Part shown: positions 18,401-28,382 of the stretch, piece after piece
How positions within the stretch are numbered: the first letter of the stretch is position 1
How the letters are laid out: the number at the start of each line of letters is the position of its first letter
NCBI RefSeq assembly: GCF_943737005.1
Contig: NZ_CALSFU010000019.1
Location: 26,918-90,917 of the forward strand
Direction of reading: 5' to 3'
DNA: 64,000 nt
Source of the DNA: Achromobacter sp. Marseille-Q4962
GTDB lineage: Bacteria; Pseudomonadota; Gammaproteobacteria; Burkholderiales; Burkholderiaceae_B
Position numbers and translations under genes: made by a program
Notes under the pieces: model-generated
The model's database searches: none
Seen by the model: only the letters and a program-made list of their open reading frames with translations
Told to the model about the DNA's origin: nothing

Positions 18401-19717
18401 TCAGTCCAGCGCGCGGTTGCGCGATTCCACGTCCACGGCCCAGATCGAAAGCGCGCCCGCCGCCAGCATGCTCGACAGCACGACCAGCGCCAGCGTGAAG
18501 TGGCTGCTCATGATGGGCGCGATGATCGCCGGCGCGAAGAGCCCGCCGAAACGGGCGACCGCGCCGGCCATGCCCATGCCGCTGGCGCGCAGGTCGGTCG
18601 GGTAGACCTCGGGCGTGAAGGCATACAGGGCTCCCCAGGTGCCCAGCAGCGAAAAGCTCATCAGCAGGGTGGAGCCGACCACCACCACGGGCGAAGTGCC
18701 CAGGCTGTAGAGCATGCAGCCTGCGGCGCTCAGCAGCAGAAAGCCGATGAGCGTGGGCTTGCGGCCCCAGCGCTCGACCCCGTAGGCCGACAGGGCGAAG
18801 CCGGGCAGCTGCACGAGAGCGAGCACGACCAGGAATTCCTGCCCGCGCATGAACGCGAAGCCCGCGCTGCTGAGCTTGATGGGCAGGTAGACGAAGACCC
18901 CGTAGTAGGCGATGGAGATCAGCGCCCAGGCCAGGAAGAGCGAAACGCTGCGGCGCCGGTAGCCGGAGGAGAACAGCGCCGACAGGGGCTTGCGCTCCAG
19001 CAGTTCGGGCTTGATTTCAGGGATCTCGGGAGAACGGCCGTTGACGCGGGCCACCCGTTCCAGCACCTTGCGCGCCTGGCCCGGCCGGCCGCTGCGGTTC
19101 AGGTACATGGGCGATTCGGGAATGTAGAAGCGCAGCGCCACGCCGATGAGGGCAGGCAGCCCGGTCACGAAGAAAATCATGCGCCAGGCATCGTCTCCCC
19201 GCGACGCGGCAGCCAGCGCCAGCACGGCCAGGCAGATGGTGCCCACCGCCCAGAACGATTCCAGCAGCACCAGCCAGCGGCCGCGGCGGTCGCTGGGCAG
19301 GAACTCGGCCATCATCGTGTAGTCCACCGGCAGCGTGCCGCCCACGCCGATCCCCGTCAGGAAGCGCAGCAGCAGGAGCCAGCCGAATTCGGGCGCGAAA
19401 GCCGAGGCCACCCCGGCGCAGGCGTCGACGATGACGGCCATCATGAGCACCGGACGGCGGCCGATGCGGTCGGCCAGGCGGCCGAATACGAAGGCGCCGA
19501 TCAGCATGCCCACGAAGAAGGACGTGCCCGTCTGCAGCGCCTGGGGCACCGTGATGCCGAAGGTCTTGGCGATCGTCGGTGCGCTGAAGCCGATGGACAG
19601 CACCTGCATCGCGTCGGCCAGCCACACCAGGCCGAAAATCACGAAGAGCCGGTACTGGAATTTGCCGACGCCCGCCGCCTGGATGCCCTGTTCCACTGAA
19701 ATGAATGAAGCTGACAT
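18401..19717 (-). CDS. MFS transporter, SV2/NiaP-like, probable nicotinate uptake
   Basis: The 438-residue protein has 12 predicted transmembrane helices and MFS motifs: FGRLADRIGRRPVLM after helix 2 and the sugar/SV2-type LRFLTGIGVGGTLPVDYTMMAEFLP in the helix 4-5 area. Members of this group include the niacin transporter NiaP. Position in the nic region, on the same strand as the nicotinate dehydrogenase genes, supports nicotinate (or 6-hydroxynicotinate) import; NicT is an alternative name. Substrate is inferred, not shown by sequence. Confidence 0.8.
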   Translation of the reverse strand: MSASFISVEQGIQAAGVGKFQYRLFVIFGLVWLADAMQVLSIGFSAPTIAKTFGITVPQALQTGTSFFVGMLIGAFVFGRLADRIGRRPVLMMAVIVDACAGVASAFAPEFGWLLLLRFLTGIGVGGTLPVDYTMMAEFLPSDRRGRWLVLLESFWAVGTICLAVLALAAASRGDDAWRMIFFVTGLPALIGVALRFYIPESPMYLNRSGRPGQARKVLERVARVNGRSPEIPEIKPELLERKPLSALFSSGYRRRSVSLFLAWALISIAYYGVFVYLPIKLSSAGFAFMRGQEFLVVLALVQLPGFALSAYGVERWGRKPTLIGFLLLSAAGCMLYSLGTSPVVVVGSTLLMSFSLLGTWGALYAFTPEVYPTDLRASGMGMAGAVARFGGLFAPAIIAPIMSSHFTLALVVLSSMLAAGALSIWAVDVESRNRALD

Positions 19718-19848
19718 GTGTAGATTTCCTTTTTGTCATCACCGCAATTGCCGATTCCGCGCGTTTCCGGGCATGCAAGCCGCGCGCCGGGCCGGGGGGA
19801 ACGGCTCATGGGTGGCTCACAGGGGCCGTTGCCCCTGTTTTCCCCTTG

Positions 19849-22809
19849 CTACTCTTGCTGCGCATGCGCGCGCAGCCTGCTGATCGTCGTCGTGTCAACT
19901 GTCCAGGCTTCTTCCTCCGGCGCAAACCGTCCGCGCAAATAGTCGATCAAATCCGCAATCTGCCTGTCGTCCAGGCTGTGCCCGAACCCAGGCATGTATC
20001 CCAGCTCGTCGTTCGCGGGAGCCTGGATGCCGTTCAGGATCACGTGGACCAGGTTGTCGGGCGTTGCGGCGTGCAGGTTGGTATTGAGCCCGAGCGGGGG
20101 CTTCACGCCAAACAGCGTCGGCCCGCTGCCGGCCTCGTGACAGGCAGCGCAGGCGTTCCGGTAGATGCGTTCGCCGTTCGCGCGCCTGCCCGCGATGGAC
20201 AGGCCCGCGTCCGGCGCCGAGGCGGGCGGCGCGGCGGAGGGCGCCACGGCCGCCGCCGGTTTCGGCAGGTCCATCAGATAGGCGACGATGGCGAGCACGT
20301 CGCTCTCGGGCAGCTCGGCCAGGCCGTGGATCACCGGAGCCATGGGGCCGGCCGCCACGCCGTGGCGGGGCGAGTAGCCGGTGCGCAGGTACTGGTAGAG
20401 CTCGTCCCGGCTCCAGGGCAGCTTGCCCGAGGCGAGCCGGTCCAGCGCGGGCGCGGTCCAGCCCTCGGCCAGGCCACCGGCGAGATAGTGCGGGCCGCGT
20501 TTTTCCGCGCCCAGGGCATTGCGCGGCGAATGGCAGGCCGCGCAGTGGCCGGCGCCTTCCACCAGATAGGCGCCGCGGTTCCATTCGGCGCTGCGCGCGG
20601 GGTCGGGCGAGAACGGTCCGGCGCTGTGGAACAACAGGTTCCAGCCGGCCAGGAGGGGGCGCAGGCCGAATGGAAAAGCCAGCCGCGTTTCGGGTGGACT
20701 GGACGTCACGGCCGGCTGCGACATCAGGTAGCCGTACAGGGCCTGCAGGTCCGCGTCGCTGAGCTTGGCGAAGGCCGTATACGGAAACGCGGGATAGAGC
20801 CGGCGTCCGTCGCGGTGGATGCCCTGGCGCATGGCGCGCTCGAAGGCGCCATAGGACCAGCGGCCGATACCGGTTTCGTTGTCGGGGGTGATGTTGGTGG
20901 AGTAGATCGTGCCGAATGGCGTTTCCAGCGCGAGGCCGCCGGCGTTGGCCGCGCCGCCCGGCGCGGTGTGGCAGGCCACGCAGTCGCCGGCCGCGGCCAC
21001 CAGGCGTCCGCGTTCGATTGCCTGCGGCGAGTACAGGGAAACGTCGGGGCCGGCCGTGGGCGGCATGGCCGGCCTGAGCGGCCAGATCATGGCGGCCATG
21101 CCGGCGACGCCCGCGGCCCCGGCGGCCAGCCAGCCCCAGGCGCGCCGCAGCGGGTTGCGCGCGCGTGCGCGGCCGCTTGCGGCGCATGCCCGCCGGAGCT
21201 GTTCCGCGTCGAACGGCGCCTGCCGCAGGCGCACGCCGGTTGCGTCCTGGATGGCGTTGGCGATGGCGGCGGCGGCCGGCAGCGTGAGGACGCCGTCGCT
21301 GGCCAGCATGCCGTGCGCCAGCGCCCCGTCTCCGGCCGGCGCGCGCTCGCGCAGGTCCCCGGGCCCTTCCCGCGCGGCCAGCACGGTCGAGCGCGCCTTG
21401 GCGGCCGGCGCGGTCAGGCCGGCCCAGTCGTCGAAGGCCGGCGGACCAGCCAGCAGGCGGCGCGCGCCGGCCAGCAGTTCGGGCGCCTGATGCACGATTT
21501 CACGGACGAAGGGCGCGCTCTGCGCGGCGCGCAGGTGCTGGCTGTCGTGGCCGGCGACGACGCGCGTGACTTCGATATGCCCGGTCTGGGGCTGCACGGC
21601 GACTTCGGCCACCCAAGCGCTCCACACCGTGCGGCAGTCGCCGTTTTCGTCCACGCATTGCGCCTGTGCCGCGGCGAATCCGCTGCCCCGCAGGAGGCCG
21701 CCGGCGCGCGGCGCGTTGCCGGCGTCGCCGGAGGCGAACGCGCGAGCCTGCTCGGCCACCTGCCGGGCGAGATCGCGGCCCCGGCCTTCGGGAAGATGCC
21801 GCAGCCGCCACGCCAGGGGATCGACACCCCGGGCAAGCGCCTGCTCGTACCAGAGGCTTTCCTGGGCGAACACCTGCGCGGCGTTCAGATCCTGCACCCC
21901 GGCATGCGGCGCAGCGCAGGGCCGCGCCGCCGGCTGCACAGCAAAATCGGCATGCACGGTGGGGTGCAGGCACGCATTCGTCTGCCGGGGCCGGCTCAGC
22001 AGGCGCGCCAGGCTCGGACGCACCGCCCAGGGCGTATCCGACCGCAGCGCCAGCGGCGGAGCTCCGTGCCCGGCGCCGTCCGGCCGCGCCGCGTCGCCGG
22101 AAGGGGGCGCCGCGGCGCGCAGCACCGGCGCTTCGGGCGGCCGCAGCACGAGCTCGCCGGCCGGCCCGGACCGGCAGGCCACGCAGACGGGCCGGCCCAC
22201 GGCCTGCGACAGCAGGGCGGCATCGGCCACGGCATCCAGCAGGTCGAGCGGATGCGCGAACATGGGCCCGTCGCCGGGCAGGCCGCGGTCCGGCCCGGCG
22301 TCTTGCCAACTGTCCAGGCTGATTGCGGTTTCGGGCTGCCGCAGCAAGGCGGCCAGCTCGCGCCGCGCCATGCGCCGCGCATCCGGCGGGCAGGGCGGCA
22401 GCCACACGCGGGTCTGGCCCGGCAGGCTCCACGCGGCCACCCTGACGCCGGCCGCCGCCGGAGACGGCGCCATGCGCCAGGTGTAGGCGGCTGCGCCCGC
22501 CGCGCCGCCGCAGGCCGCGGCCGCCCGATGGCCGGCGGGCGATTGCCACACGGGGGCCAGGCTGTCTGCCGCCTGCCTGGCATACAGCGGGCTTACCGCG
22601 ACCACGCCCACGAAATGGCCGCGCCGCACGGCCGCCACGACGCCGGCCATGGACCGCGCCTCGGCCAGGCGGACGCTGGCCAGTTCGCTGCCGCGATAGC
22701 GCTGGCCGTCCCAGCCCGCTTCCGGCGGGCGCAGCGCCAGGCCGTGCAGCACGTCGCCCGGAAGCGCCTCGGGCAGGCCCGCTCCGGCGGAACGCAGGGC
22801 CCCGTTCAT
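19849..22809 (-). CDS. nicB: NicB-like nicotinate dehydrogenase subunit: vestigial molybdenum domain fused to three cytochrome c domains
   Basis: The 986-residue protein starts at MNGALRSAGAG, its ATG overlapping the nicA stop. Residues 1 to about 550 resemble the molybdopterin subunit of xanthine-oxidase-type enzymes but lack its first third. Where the catalytic glutamate motif GAGES stands in the intact subunit (28.4-30.7 kb), this protein has MLASDGVLTLPA. A hydrophobic helix (about 563-583) leads to three cytochrome c domains with CVACH (about 610), CAACH (about 756) and CAACH (about 887). Pseudomonas NicB is a longer fusion, near 1190 residues as I recall. The likely role is to pass electrons from NicA toward the respiratory chain, with hydroxylation done by the separate subunit. 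Confidence 0.85.
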   Translation of the reverse strand: MNGALRSAGAGLPEALPGDVLHGLALRPPEAGWDGQRYRGSELASVRLAEARSMAGVVAAVRRGHFVGVVAVSPLYARQAADSLAPVWQSPAGHRAAAACGGAAGAAAYTWRMAPSPAAAGVRVAAWSLPGQTRVWLPPCPPDARRMARRELAALLRQPETAISLDSWQDAGPDRGLPGDGPMFAHPLDLLDAVADAALLSQAVGRPVCVACRSGPAGELVLRPPEAPVLRAAAPPSGDAARPDGAGHGAPPLALRSDTPWAVRPSLARLLSRPRQTNACLHPTVHADFAVQPAARPCAAPHAGVQDLNAAQVFAQESLWYEQALARGVDPLAWRLRHLPEGRGRDLARQVAEQARAFASGDAGNAPRAGGLLRGSGFAAAQAQCVDENGDCRTVWSAWVAEVAVQPQTGHIEVTRVVAGHDSQHLRAAQSAPFVREIVHQAPELLAGARRLLAGPPAFDDWAGLTAPAAKARSTVLAAREGPGDLRERAPAGDGALAHGMLASDGVLTLPAAAAIANAIQDATGVRLRQAPFDAEQLRRACAASGRARARNPLRRAWGWLAAGAAGVAGMAAMIWPLRPAMPPTAGPDVSLYSPQAIERGRLVAAAGDCVACHTAPGGAANAGGLALETPFGTIYSTNITPDNETGIGRWSYGAFERAMRQGIHRDGRRLYPAFPYTAFAKLSDADLQALYGYLMSQPAVTSSPPETRLAFPFGLRPLLAGWNLLFHSAGPFSPDPARSAEWNRGAYLVEGAGHCAACHSPRNALGAEKRGPHYLAGGLAEGWTAPALDRLASGKLPWSRDELYQYLRTGYSPRHGVAAGPMAPVIHGLAELPESDVLAIVAYLMDLPKPAAAVAPSAAPPASAPDAGLSIAGRRANGERIYRNACAACHEAGSGPTLFGVKPPLGLNTNLHAATPDNLVHVILNGIQAPANDELGYMPGFGHSLDDRQIADLIDYLRGRFAPEEEAWTVDTTTISRLRAHAQQE

Positions 22810-23321
22810 GGCAGTCGTCCTTGCGCGGCGCCGGCGCGCAACCGCGCCGCGCGGCGCGCCGCCTGCATGATTTCCACGTGCGTGCCGCAACGGCACAGGT
22901 TGTGCTGCAGTTCGTTGCGCAGTTCCTGGTCCGAGGGGTGGGGGTTGCGGCGCAGCAGGGCTTCCACCGTCATGATCATGCCGTTGAGACAGTAGCCGCA
23001 CTGCGCCGCCTGGCAGTCGATGAAGGCTTGCTGCACGGGACCGGGCCGCTGCCGCGTGCCCAGGCCCTCCAGCGTGGTCACGCGGCGGCCCTGCGCGGCC
23101 TTGACGGGAATCACGCACGACCGCGCCGCCACGCCGTCGATCAGCACGGTGCAGGCGCCGCACTCCCCCAGCCCGCAGCCGTATTTGGGGCTGTTGAGCG
23201 CCAGGTCGTTGCGCAGCACATAGAGCAGGGCCGTCCCGGGGGCGACGGCCGCTTCGCGGCGGCATCCGTTGACGTGCAGGCTGACCGGGCTGTCCGGGCT
23301 GGGGCGGGTCGGGCTTTCCAT
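22806..23321 (-). CDS. nicA: Nicotinate dehydrogenase small [2Fe-2S] subunit
   Basis: The 171-residue iron-sulfur subunit carries both clusters of the xanthine-oxidase family: a plant-type one (CGLGECGACTVLIDG plus a later Cys) and the C-terminal one (CQAAQCGYCLNGM and NLCRCGTH). It transfers electrons from the molybdenum centre to the cytochromes during hydroxylation of nicotinate to 6-hydroxynicotinate. The stop overlaps the start of nicB. It lies 45 bases after the end of nicC on the same strand. Confidence 0.93.
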   Translation of the reverse strand: MESPTRPSPDSPVSLHVNGCRREAAVAPGTALLYVLRNDLALNSPKYGCGLGECGACTVLIDGVAARSCVIPVKAAQGRRVTTLEGLGTRQRPGPVQQAFIDCQAAQCGYCLNGMIMTVEALLRRNPHPSDQELRNELQHNLCRCGTHVEIMQAARRAARLRAGAAQGRLP

Positions 23322-23366
23322 GCTGTGCGTGGCCTGTGGCGGAGGTTCGACGGGACCTAGAAAATA

Positions 23367-24842
<1,476 letters not shown>

Positions 24843-25613
24843 ATGACCAAGACTTTCCGGATCGGCCAGATCGTTCCCAGCTCCAACACCACCATGGAGA
24901 CTGAAGTGCCGGCGATGCTGCAGGCCCATTCGCTGCTGCGCCCCAACGACCGCTTCACCTTCCATTCCAGCCGCATGCGGATGAAGAAGGTGCGCAAGGA
25001 AGAGCTCGCGGCCATGGACGCTGAAAGCGACCGCTGCGCACTGGAACTCAGCGACGCGCGCGTCGACGTGCTGGGCTACGCCTGCCTGGTGGCCATCATG
25101 GCCATGGGACGCGGCTACCACCGCGTGTCCCAGCAGCGCCTGACCGAACGCACGGCCGCCAACGGCGCGTCCGCGCCTGTCATCACCAGCGCGGGCGCGC
25201 TGGTCGAGGCGCTCAAGGTCATGGGGGCGAAGAAGATCGCGCTGGTGGCGCCCTACATGATTCCGCTGACCGAACTGGTCATGGACTACATCGCCGCCGA
25301 GGGCTTCGAGATCGTCGACTGGCGCGCGCTGGAGATTCCCGACAACCTCGAGGTAGGCCGTCACGACCCGGCCAGGCTGCCCGGCATCGTGTCCGGCATG
25401 AACTACGCCGACGCCGACGTAATCGTGCTCTCGGCCTGCGTGCAGATGCCGTCGCTGCCGGCCGTTGCCCAGGTGGAAGCCGAGACGGGCAAGCCCGTGC
25501 TCACCGCGTCCATTGCCACCACCTACGCCATCCTCAGGGAGCTGGGCCTGGACCCGGTGGTTCCCGGCGCCGGCGCGCTGCTGTCGGGCGCCTATCCCCA
25601 TCAACGGGCGTGA
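24843..25613 (+). CDS. nicE: Maleate cis-trans isomerase
   Basis: This 256-residue Asp/Glu-racemase-fold enzyme converts maleate to fumarate, the last step of nicotinate degradation. The two catalytic cysteines are visible: LGYACLVAIMAMG (about residue 80) and VLSACVQMPSLP (about 200). The N-terminal IGQIVPSSNTTME is typical of the family. It is the first gene of the rightward nicEDXF operon. Confidence 0.95.
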   Translation: MTKTFRIGQIVPSSNTTMETEVPAMLQAHSLLRPNDRFTFHSSRMRMKKVRKEELAAMDAESDRCALELSDARVDVLGYACLVAIMAMGRGYHRVSQQRLTERTAANGASAPVITSAGALVEALKVMGAKKIALVAPYMIPLTELVMDYIAAEGFEIVDWRALEIPDNLEVGRHDPARLPGIVSGMNYADADVIVLSACVQMPSLPAVAQVEAETGKPVLTASIATTYAILRELGLDPVVPGAGALLSGAYPHQRA

Positions 25614-25656
25614 GCGGCCGGCACGGTCCGCCGCCCCGACTTTCCAGGAACGCAAA

Positions 25657-26493
25657 ATGAGCCTTGCATCCAGCACTTATCTTTATGGCGGCCATGTGCA
25701 CGCCAACGGCATACGCCAGCATTACCTGCGCTACGGCGGCGCCGGGGGGCGGCGCGCCGGGCGCGATGCGCTCATCGTCATCCCCGGCATTACCAGCCCG
25801 GCCGTGACCTGGGGCTTCGTGGCCGAACGCCTGGGCCGCCAGTTCGACACCTATGTACTGGACGTGCGCGGGCGCGGCCTGTCGTCTTCCGGGCCGGACC
25901 TGGATTACGGCCTCGACGCGCAGGCGGCCGACGTCACCGCGTTCGCCGGGGCGCTGAGGCTGGCGCGCTATGCGCTGCTCGGCCATTCCATGGGCGGCCG
26001 CATCGCGGTGCGCGCCGCGGCCGGCCGGCCGCAAGGGCTGGCGCGCCTCGTCCTCGTCGATCCCCCGGTCTCGGGCCCGGGCCGCCGGCCGTATCCGGCC
26101 AAGCTGTCCTGGTACGTGGATTCCATCCGCCAGGCCACGCGCGGCATGAACGCGGAAGACATGCGGGCATTCTGCCCGACCTGGACCGAGGAGCAGCGGC
26201 AGCTGCGCGCGCAATGGCTGCATACGTGCCACGAGCCGGCCATCGTCCGGAGCTTCGAGGACTTCGGCCGCGACGACATCCATGCCGACCTGCCGCGCAT
26301 CGCCGTGCCGCAACTGCTGGTCACCGCCGGGCGCGGCGGCGTGGTGGGCGACGAAGACGCGGCGGAGTGGCAGGCCCTGGCTCCGCAGACCCTGCACGTG
26401 CGCGTGCCGGACGCCGGCCACATGATTCCCTGGGACAACGAGGCGGGGTTCTACGCCGCGCTGGGCGACTTCCTGGGTTGCCGGGTGGACTGA
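25657..26493 (+). CDS. nicD: N-formylmaleamate deformylase
   Basis: The 278-residue alpha/beta-hydrolase removes formate from N-formylmaleamate, giving maleamate. The nucleophile lies in GHSMGG (about residue 110), with the acid in VDPP and the base in AGHMIPWDN near the C-terminus. The start is preceded by CCAGGAACGC. Assignment follows from the fold plus its place between nicE and nicX, which is the standard gene set. Confidence 0.92.
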   Translation: MSLASSTYLYGGHVHANGIRQHYLRYGGAGGRRAGRDALIVIPGITSPAVTWGFVAERLGRQFDTYVLDVRGRGLSSSGPDLDYGLDAQAADVTAFAGALRLARYALLGHSMGGRIAVRAAAGRPQGLARLVLVDPPVSGPGRRPYPAKLSWYVDSIRQATRGMNAEDMRAFCPTWTEEQRQLRAQWLHTCHEPAIVRSFEDFGRDDIHADLPRIAVPQLLVTAGRGGVVGDEDAAEWQALAPQTLHVRVPDAGHMIPWDNEAGFYAALGDFLGCRVD

Positions 26494-26545
26494 CGGCCCG
26501 TCGATTCCCCTTTTCGATTTCTCTTGCCGCTCCAAGGAACACGCC

Positions 26546-27619
26546 ATGTCCGTCAGCGATACCGATCTGATCCGCGCCTGGAAGCAGGTGCTCTCGCTTT
26601 CCAGGCTGGAGGCCGGCCAGGTGGTCACCGTGCTTACCGGCGCCGACACGCATCCGCAGACGCTGCGCTGCGCCCTTGCCGCGGCCGGCGCCATGGGCGC
26701 GCGCGTCAACCGGCTCGACCTGCCGCCCGTCAATGCCGAGAAGTCGCTGAGCCGCGACGCGCTGGCCTATCTGGGTGCCACCCCGCTCACCGGTAACCCG
26801 GCGGCCATTGCCGCGCTCAAGGCGAGCGATCTGGTGCTCGACCTCATGACCCTGCTGTTCTCGCCCGAGCAGCACGAGATCCTGCAGACGGGCGCCAAGA
26901 TCCTGCTGGCCATCGAGCCGCCGGAAGTCCTGTGCCGCCTGGTGCCCACCGAGGCGGACCGCGACCGCGTGCGGGCCGCGTCCAGGCTGATCGAAGACGC
27001 CCGCGAGATGCGCATCACCTCGGCGGCCGGCACCGACCTGCGCTGCCGGCTAGGCAGTTTCCCGGCGATCTGCGAGTACGGTTTCGTGGACGAGCCCGGC
27101 CGCTGGGACCACTGGCCCAGCGGTTTCGTGCTGACCTGGCCCGACGAAGGAGAAAGCAACGGGCGCGTGGTGCTGGACCGCGGCGACATCCTGCTGCCCC
27201 TGAAAGACTACGTGACCGAGCCCATCGAACTCACCGTGGAAAAGGGATACGTCACCCGCATCGCGGGCGGGCTGCAGGCGGACATCCTGCGCGAATACAT
27301 GGCCTCGTATGAAGACCCCGAGGCCTATGCGGTGTCGCACATAGGCTGGGGCCTGCAGCCGCGCGCCCACTGGTCCATGCTGGCCCACTACGACAAGGAA
27401 GCCCACATCGGCATGGACGCCCGCGCCTTCGAGGGCAATTTCCTCTGGTCCATGGGGCCGAACAACGAAGCCGGAGGCAGCCGGACCACCGCCTGCCACA
27501 TCGACATTCCCATGCGCAACTGCAGCGTCGCCCTCGACGGCCGGCCGGCCGTCATCGAAGGCGTGGTGCAGGACGAGCCCGGCCTGGCCCGCGCCGCGCG
27601 CCGCAAGGAGGCCGTATGA
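26546..27619 (+). CDS. nicX: 2,5-dihydroxypyridine 5,6-dioxygenase
   Basis: The 357-residue non-haem Fe(II) enzyme opens the ring of 2,5-dihydroxypyridine to N-formylmaleamate. It has the leucine-aminopeptidase-like fold typical of NicX; probable iron ligands are His in VSHIGWGLQP (about 265) and the His and Asp of TACHIDIPM (about 318-320). An AAGGAA site precedes the ATG. The stop overlaps the nicF start (ATGA). Confidence 0.95.
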   Translation: MSVSDTDLIRAWKQVLSLSRLEAGQVVTVLTGADTHPQTLRCALAAAGAMGARVNRLDLPPVNAEKSLSRDALAYLGATPLTGNPAAIAALKASDLVLDLMTLLFSPEQHEILQTGAKILLAIEPPEVLCRLVPTEADRDRVRAASRLIEDAREMRITSAAGTDLRCRLGSFPAICEYGFVDEPGRWDHWPSGFVLTWPDEGESNGRVVLDRGDILLPLKDYVTEPIELTVEKGYVTRIAGGLQADILREYMASYEDPEAYAVSHIGWGLQPRAHWSMLAHYDKEAHIGMDARAFEGNFLWSMGPNNEAGGSRTTACHIDIPMRNCSVALDGRPAVIEGVVQDEPGLARAARRKEAV

Positions 27620-28323
27620 ACACGGCAATGGAGGCCGCAATGAACACCGCAACCGATAGCGCCGGCGGCCGGCAGGCCGTCCCGGCCGCCGGCGTGGCGG
27701 GCGACATCTCGGCCTACGCCCGCCAGGGCTTCGGCACGCCGCTGCCGCTCAAGCCTCCCTTCGGGTTGCTCATTATCGATTTCGTCAACGGCTTTGCCGA
27801 CCCCGAGGTATTCGGCGGCGGCAATATCGCCCGGGCCATCGACCGCACGCGCCTCCTGCTGGCCCATGCGCGCGCGCGGGCGTGGCCGGTGGCGCACAGC
27901 CGTATCGTCTTCTCGGACGACGACGCCGACGGCAATATCTTCTGCCTGAAGGTGCCCGGCATGCTGACCCTCAAGGAGCACAGCCACAACAGCGCCATCG
28001 TGGCCGAGCTGGCGCCGGTGCCCGGCGAGTATGTCGTGCGCAAGAACACGCCGTCGGCGTTCTTCGGCACCATGCTGGCGCCCTGGCTGGCCCAGCGCGG
28101 CGTCCAGACCCTGCTGGTCGCCGGCTGCGTGACCAGCGGCTGCGTGCGCGCCAGCGTGGTGGACGCCATGCAGTCGGGTTTCCGGCCCCTGGTCGTGTCC
28201 GACTGCTGCGGCGACCGCGCCCTGGGCCCCCACGAGGCCAACCTTTTCGACATGGCGCAGAAGTACGCCGCCGTCATGCCGCTGGAACAGGCCATCGCCG
28301 ACACCGGCGCGCTGGCGCCCTGA
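27616..28323 (+). CDS. nicF: Maleamate amidohydrolase
   Basis: This isochorismatase-fold amidase (up to 235 residues) hydrolyses maleamate to maleate and ammonia. The Asp-Lys-Cys triad is visible as LLIIDFVNGF, VRKNTPSAFFG and VAGCVTSGCVRASV. The first ATG (27616) overlaps the nicX stop; in-frame ATGs at 27628 and 27640 are alternatives, since the first dozen residues look non-conserved. Confidence 0.94.
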   Translation: MNTAMEAAMNTATDSAGGRQAVPAAGVAGDISAYARQGFGTPLPLKPPFGLLIIDFVNGFADPEVFGGGNIARAIDRTRLLLAHARARAWPVAHSRIVFSDDDADGNIFCLKVPGMLTLKEHSHNSAIVAELAPVPGEYVVRKNTPSAFFGTMLAPWLAQRGVQTLLVAGCVTSGCVRASVVDAMQSGFRPLVVSDCCGDRALGPHEANLFDMAQKYAAVMPLEQAIADTGALAP

Positions 28324-28382
28324 GGGCCGCTCCCAGCCGGGAATGCCGGCATAATCGGCGTCTGTCCGGCAATCCTCGCCCC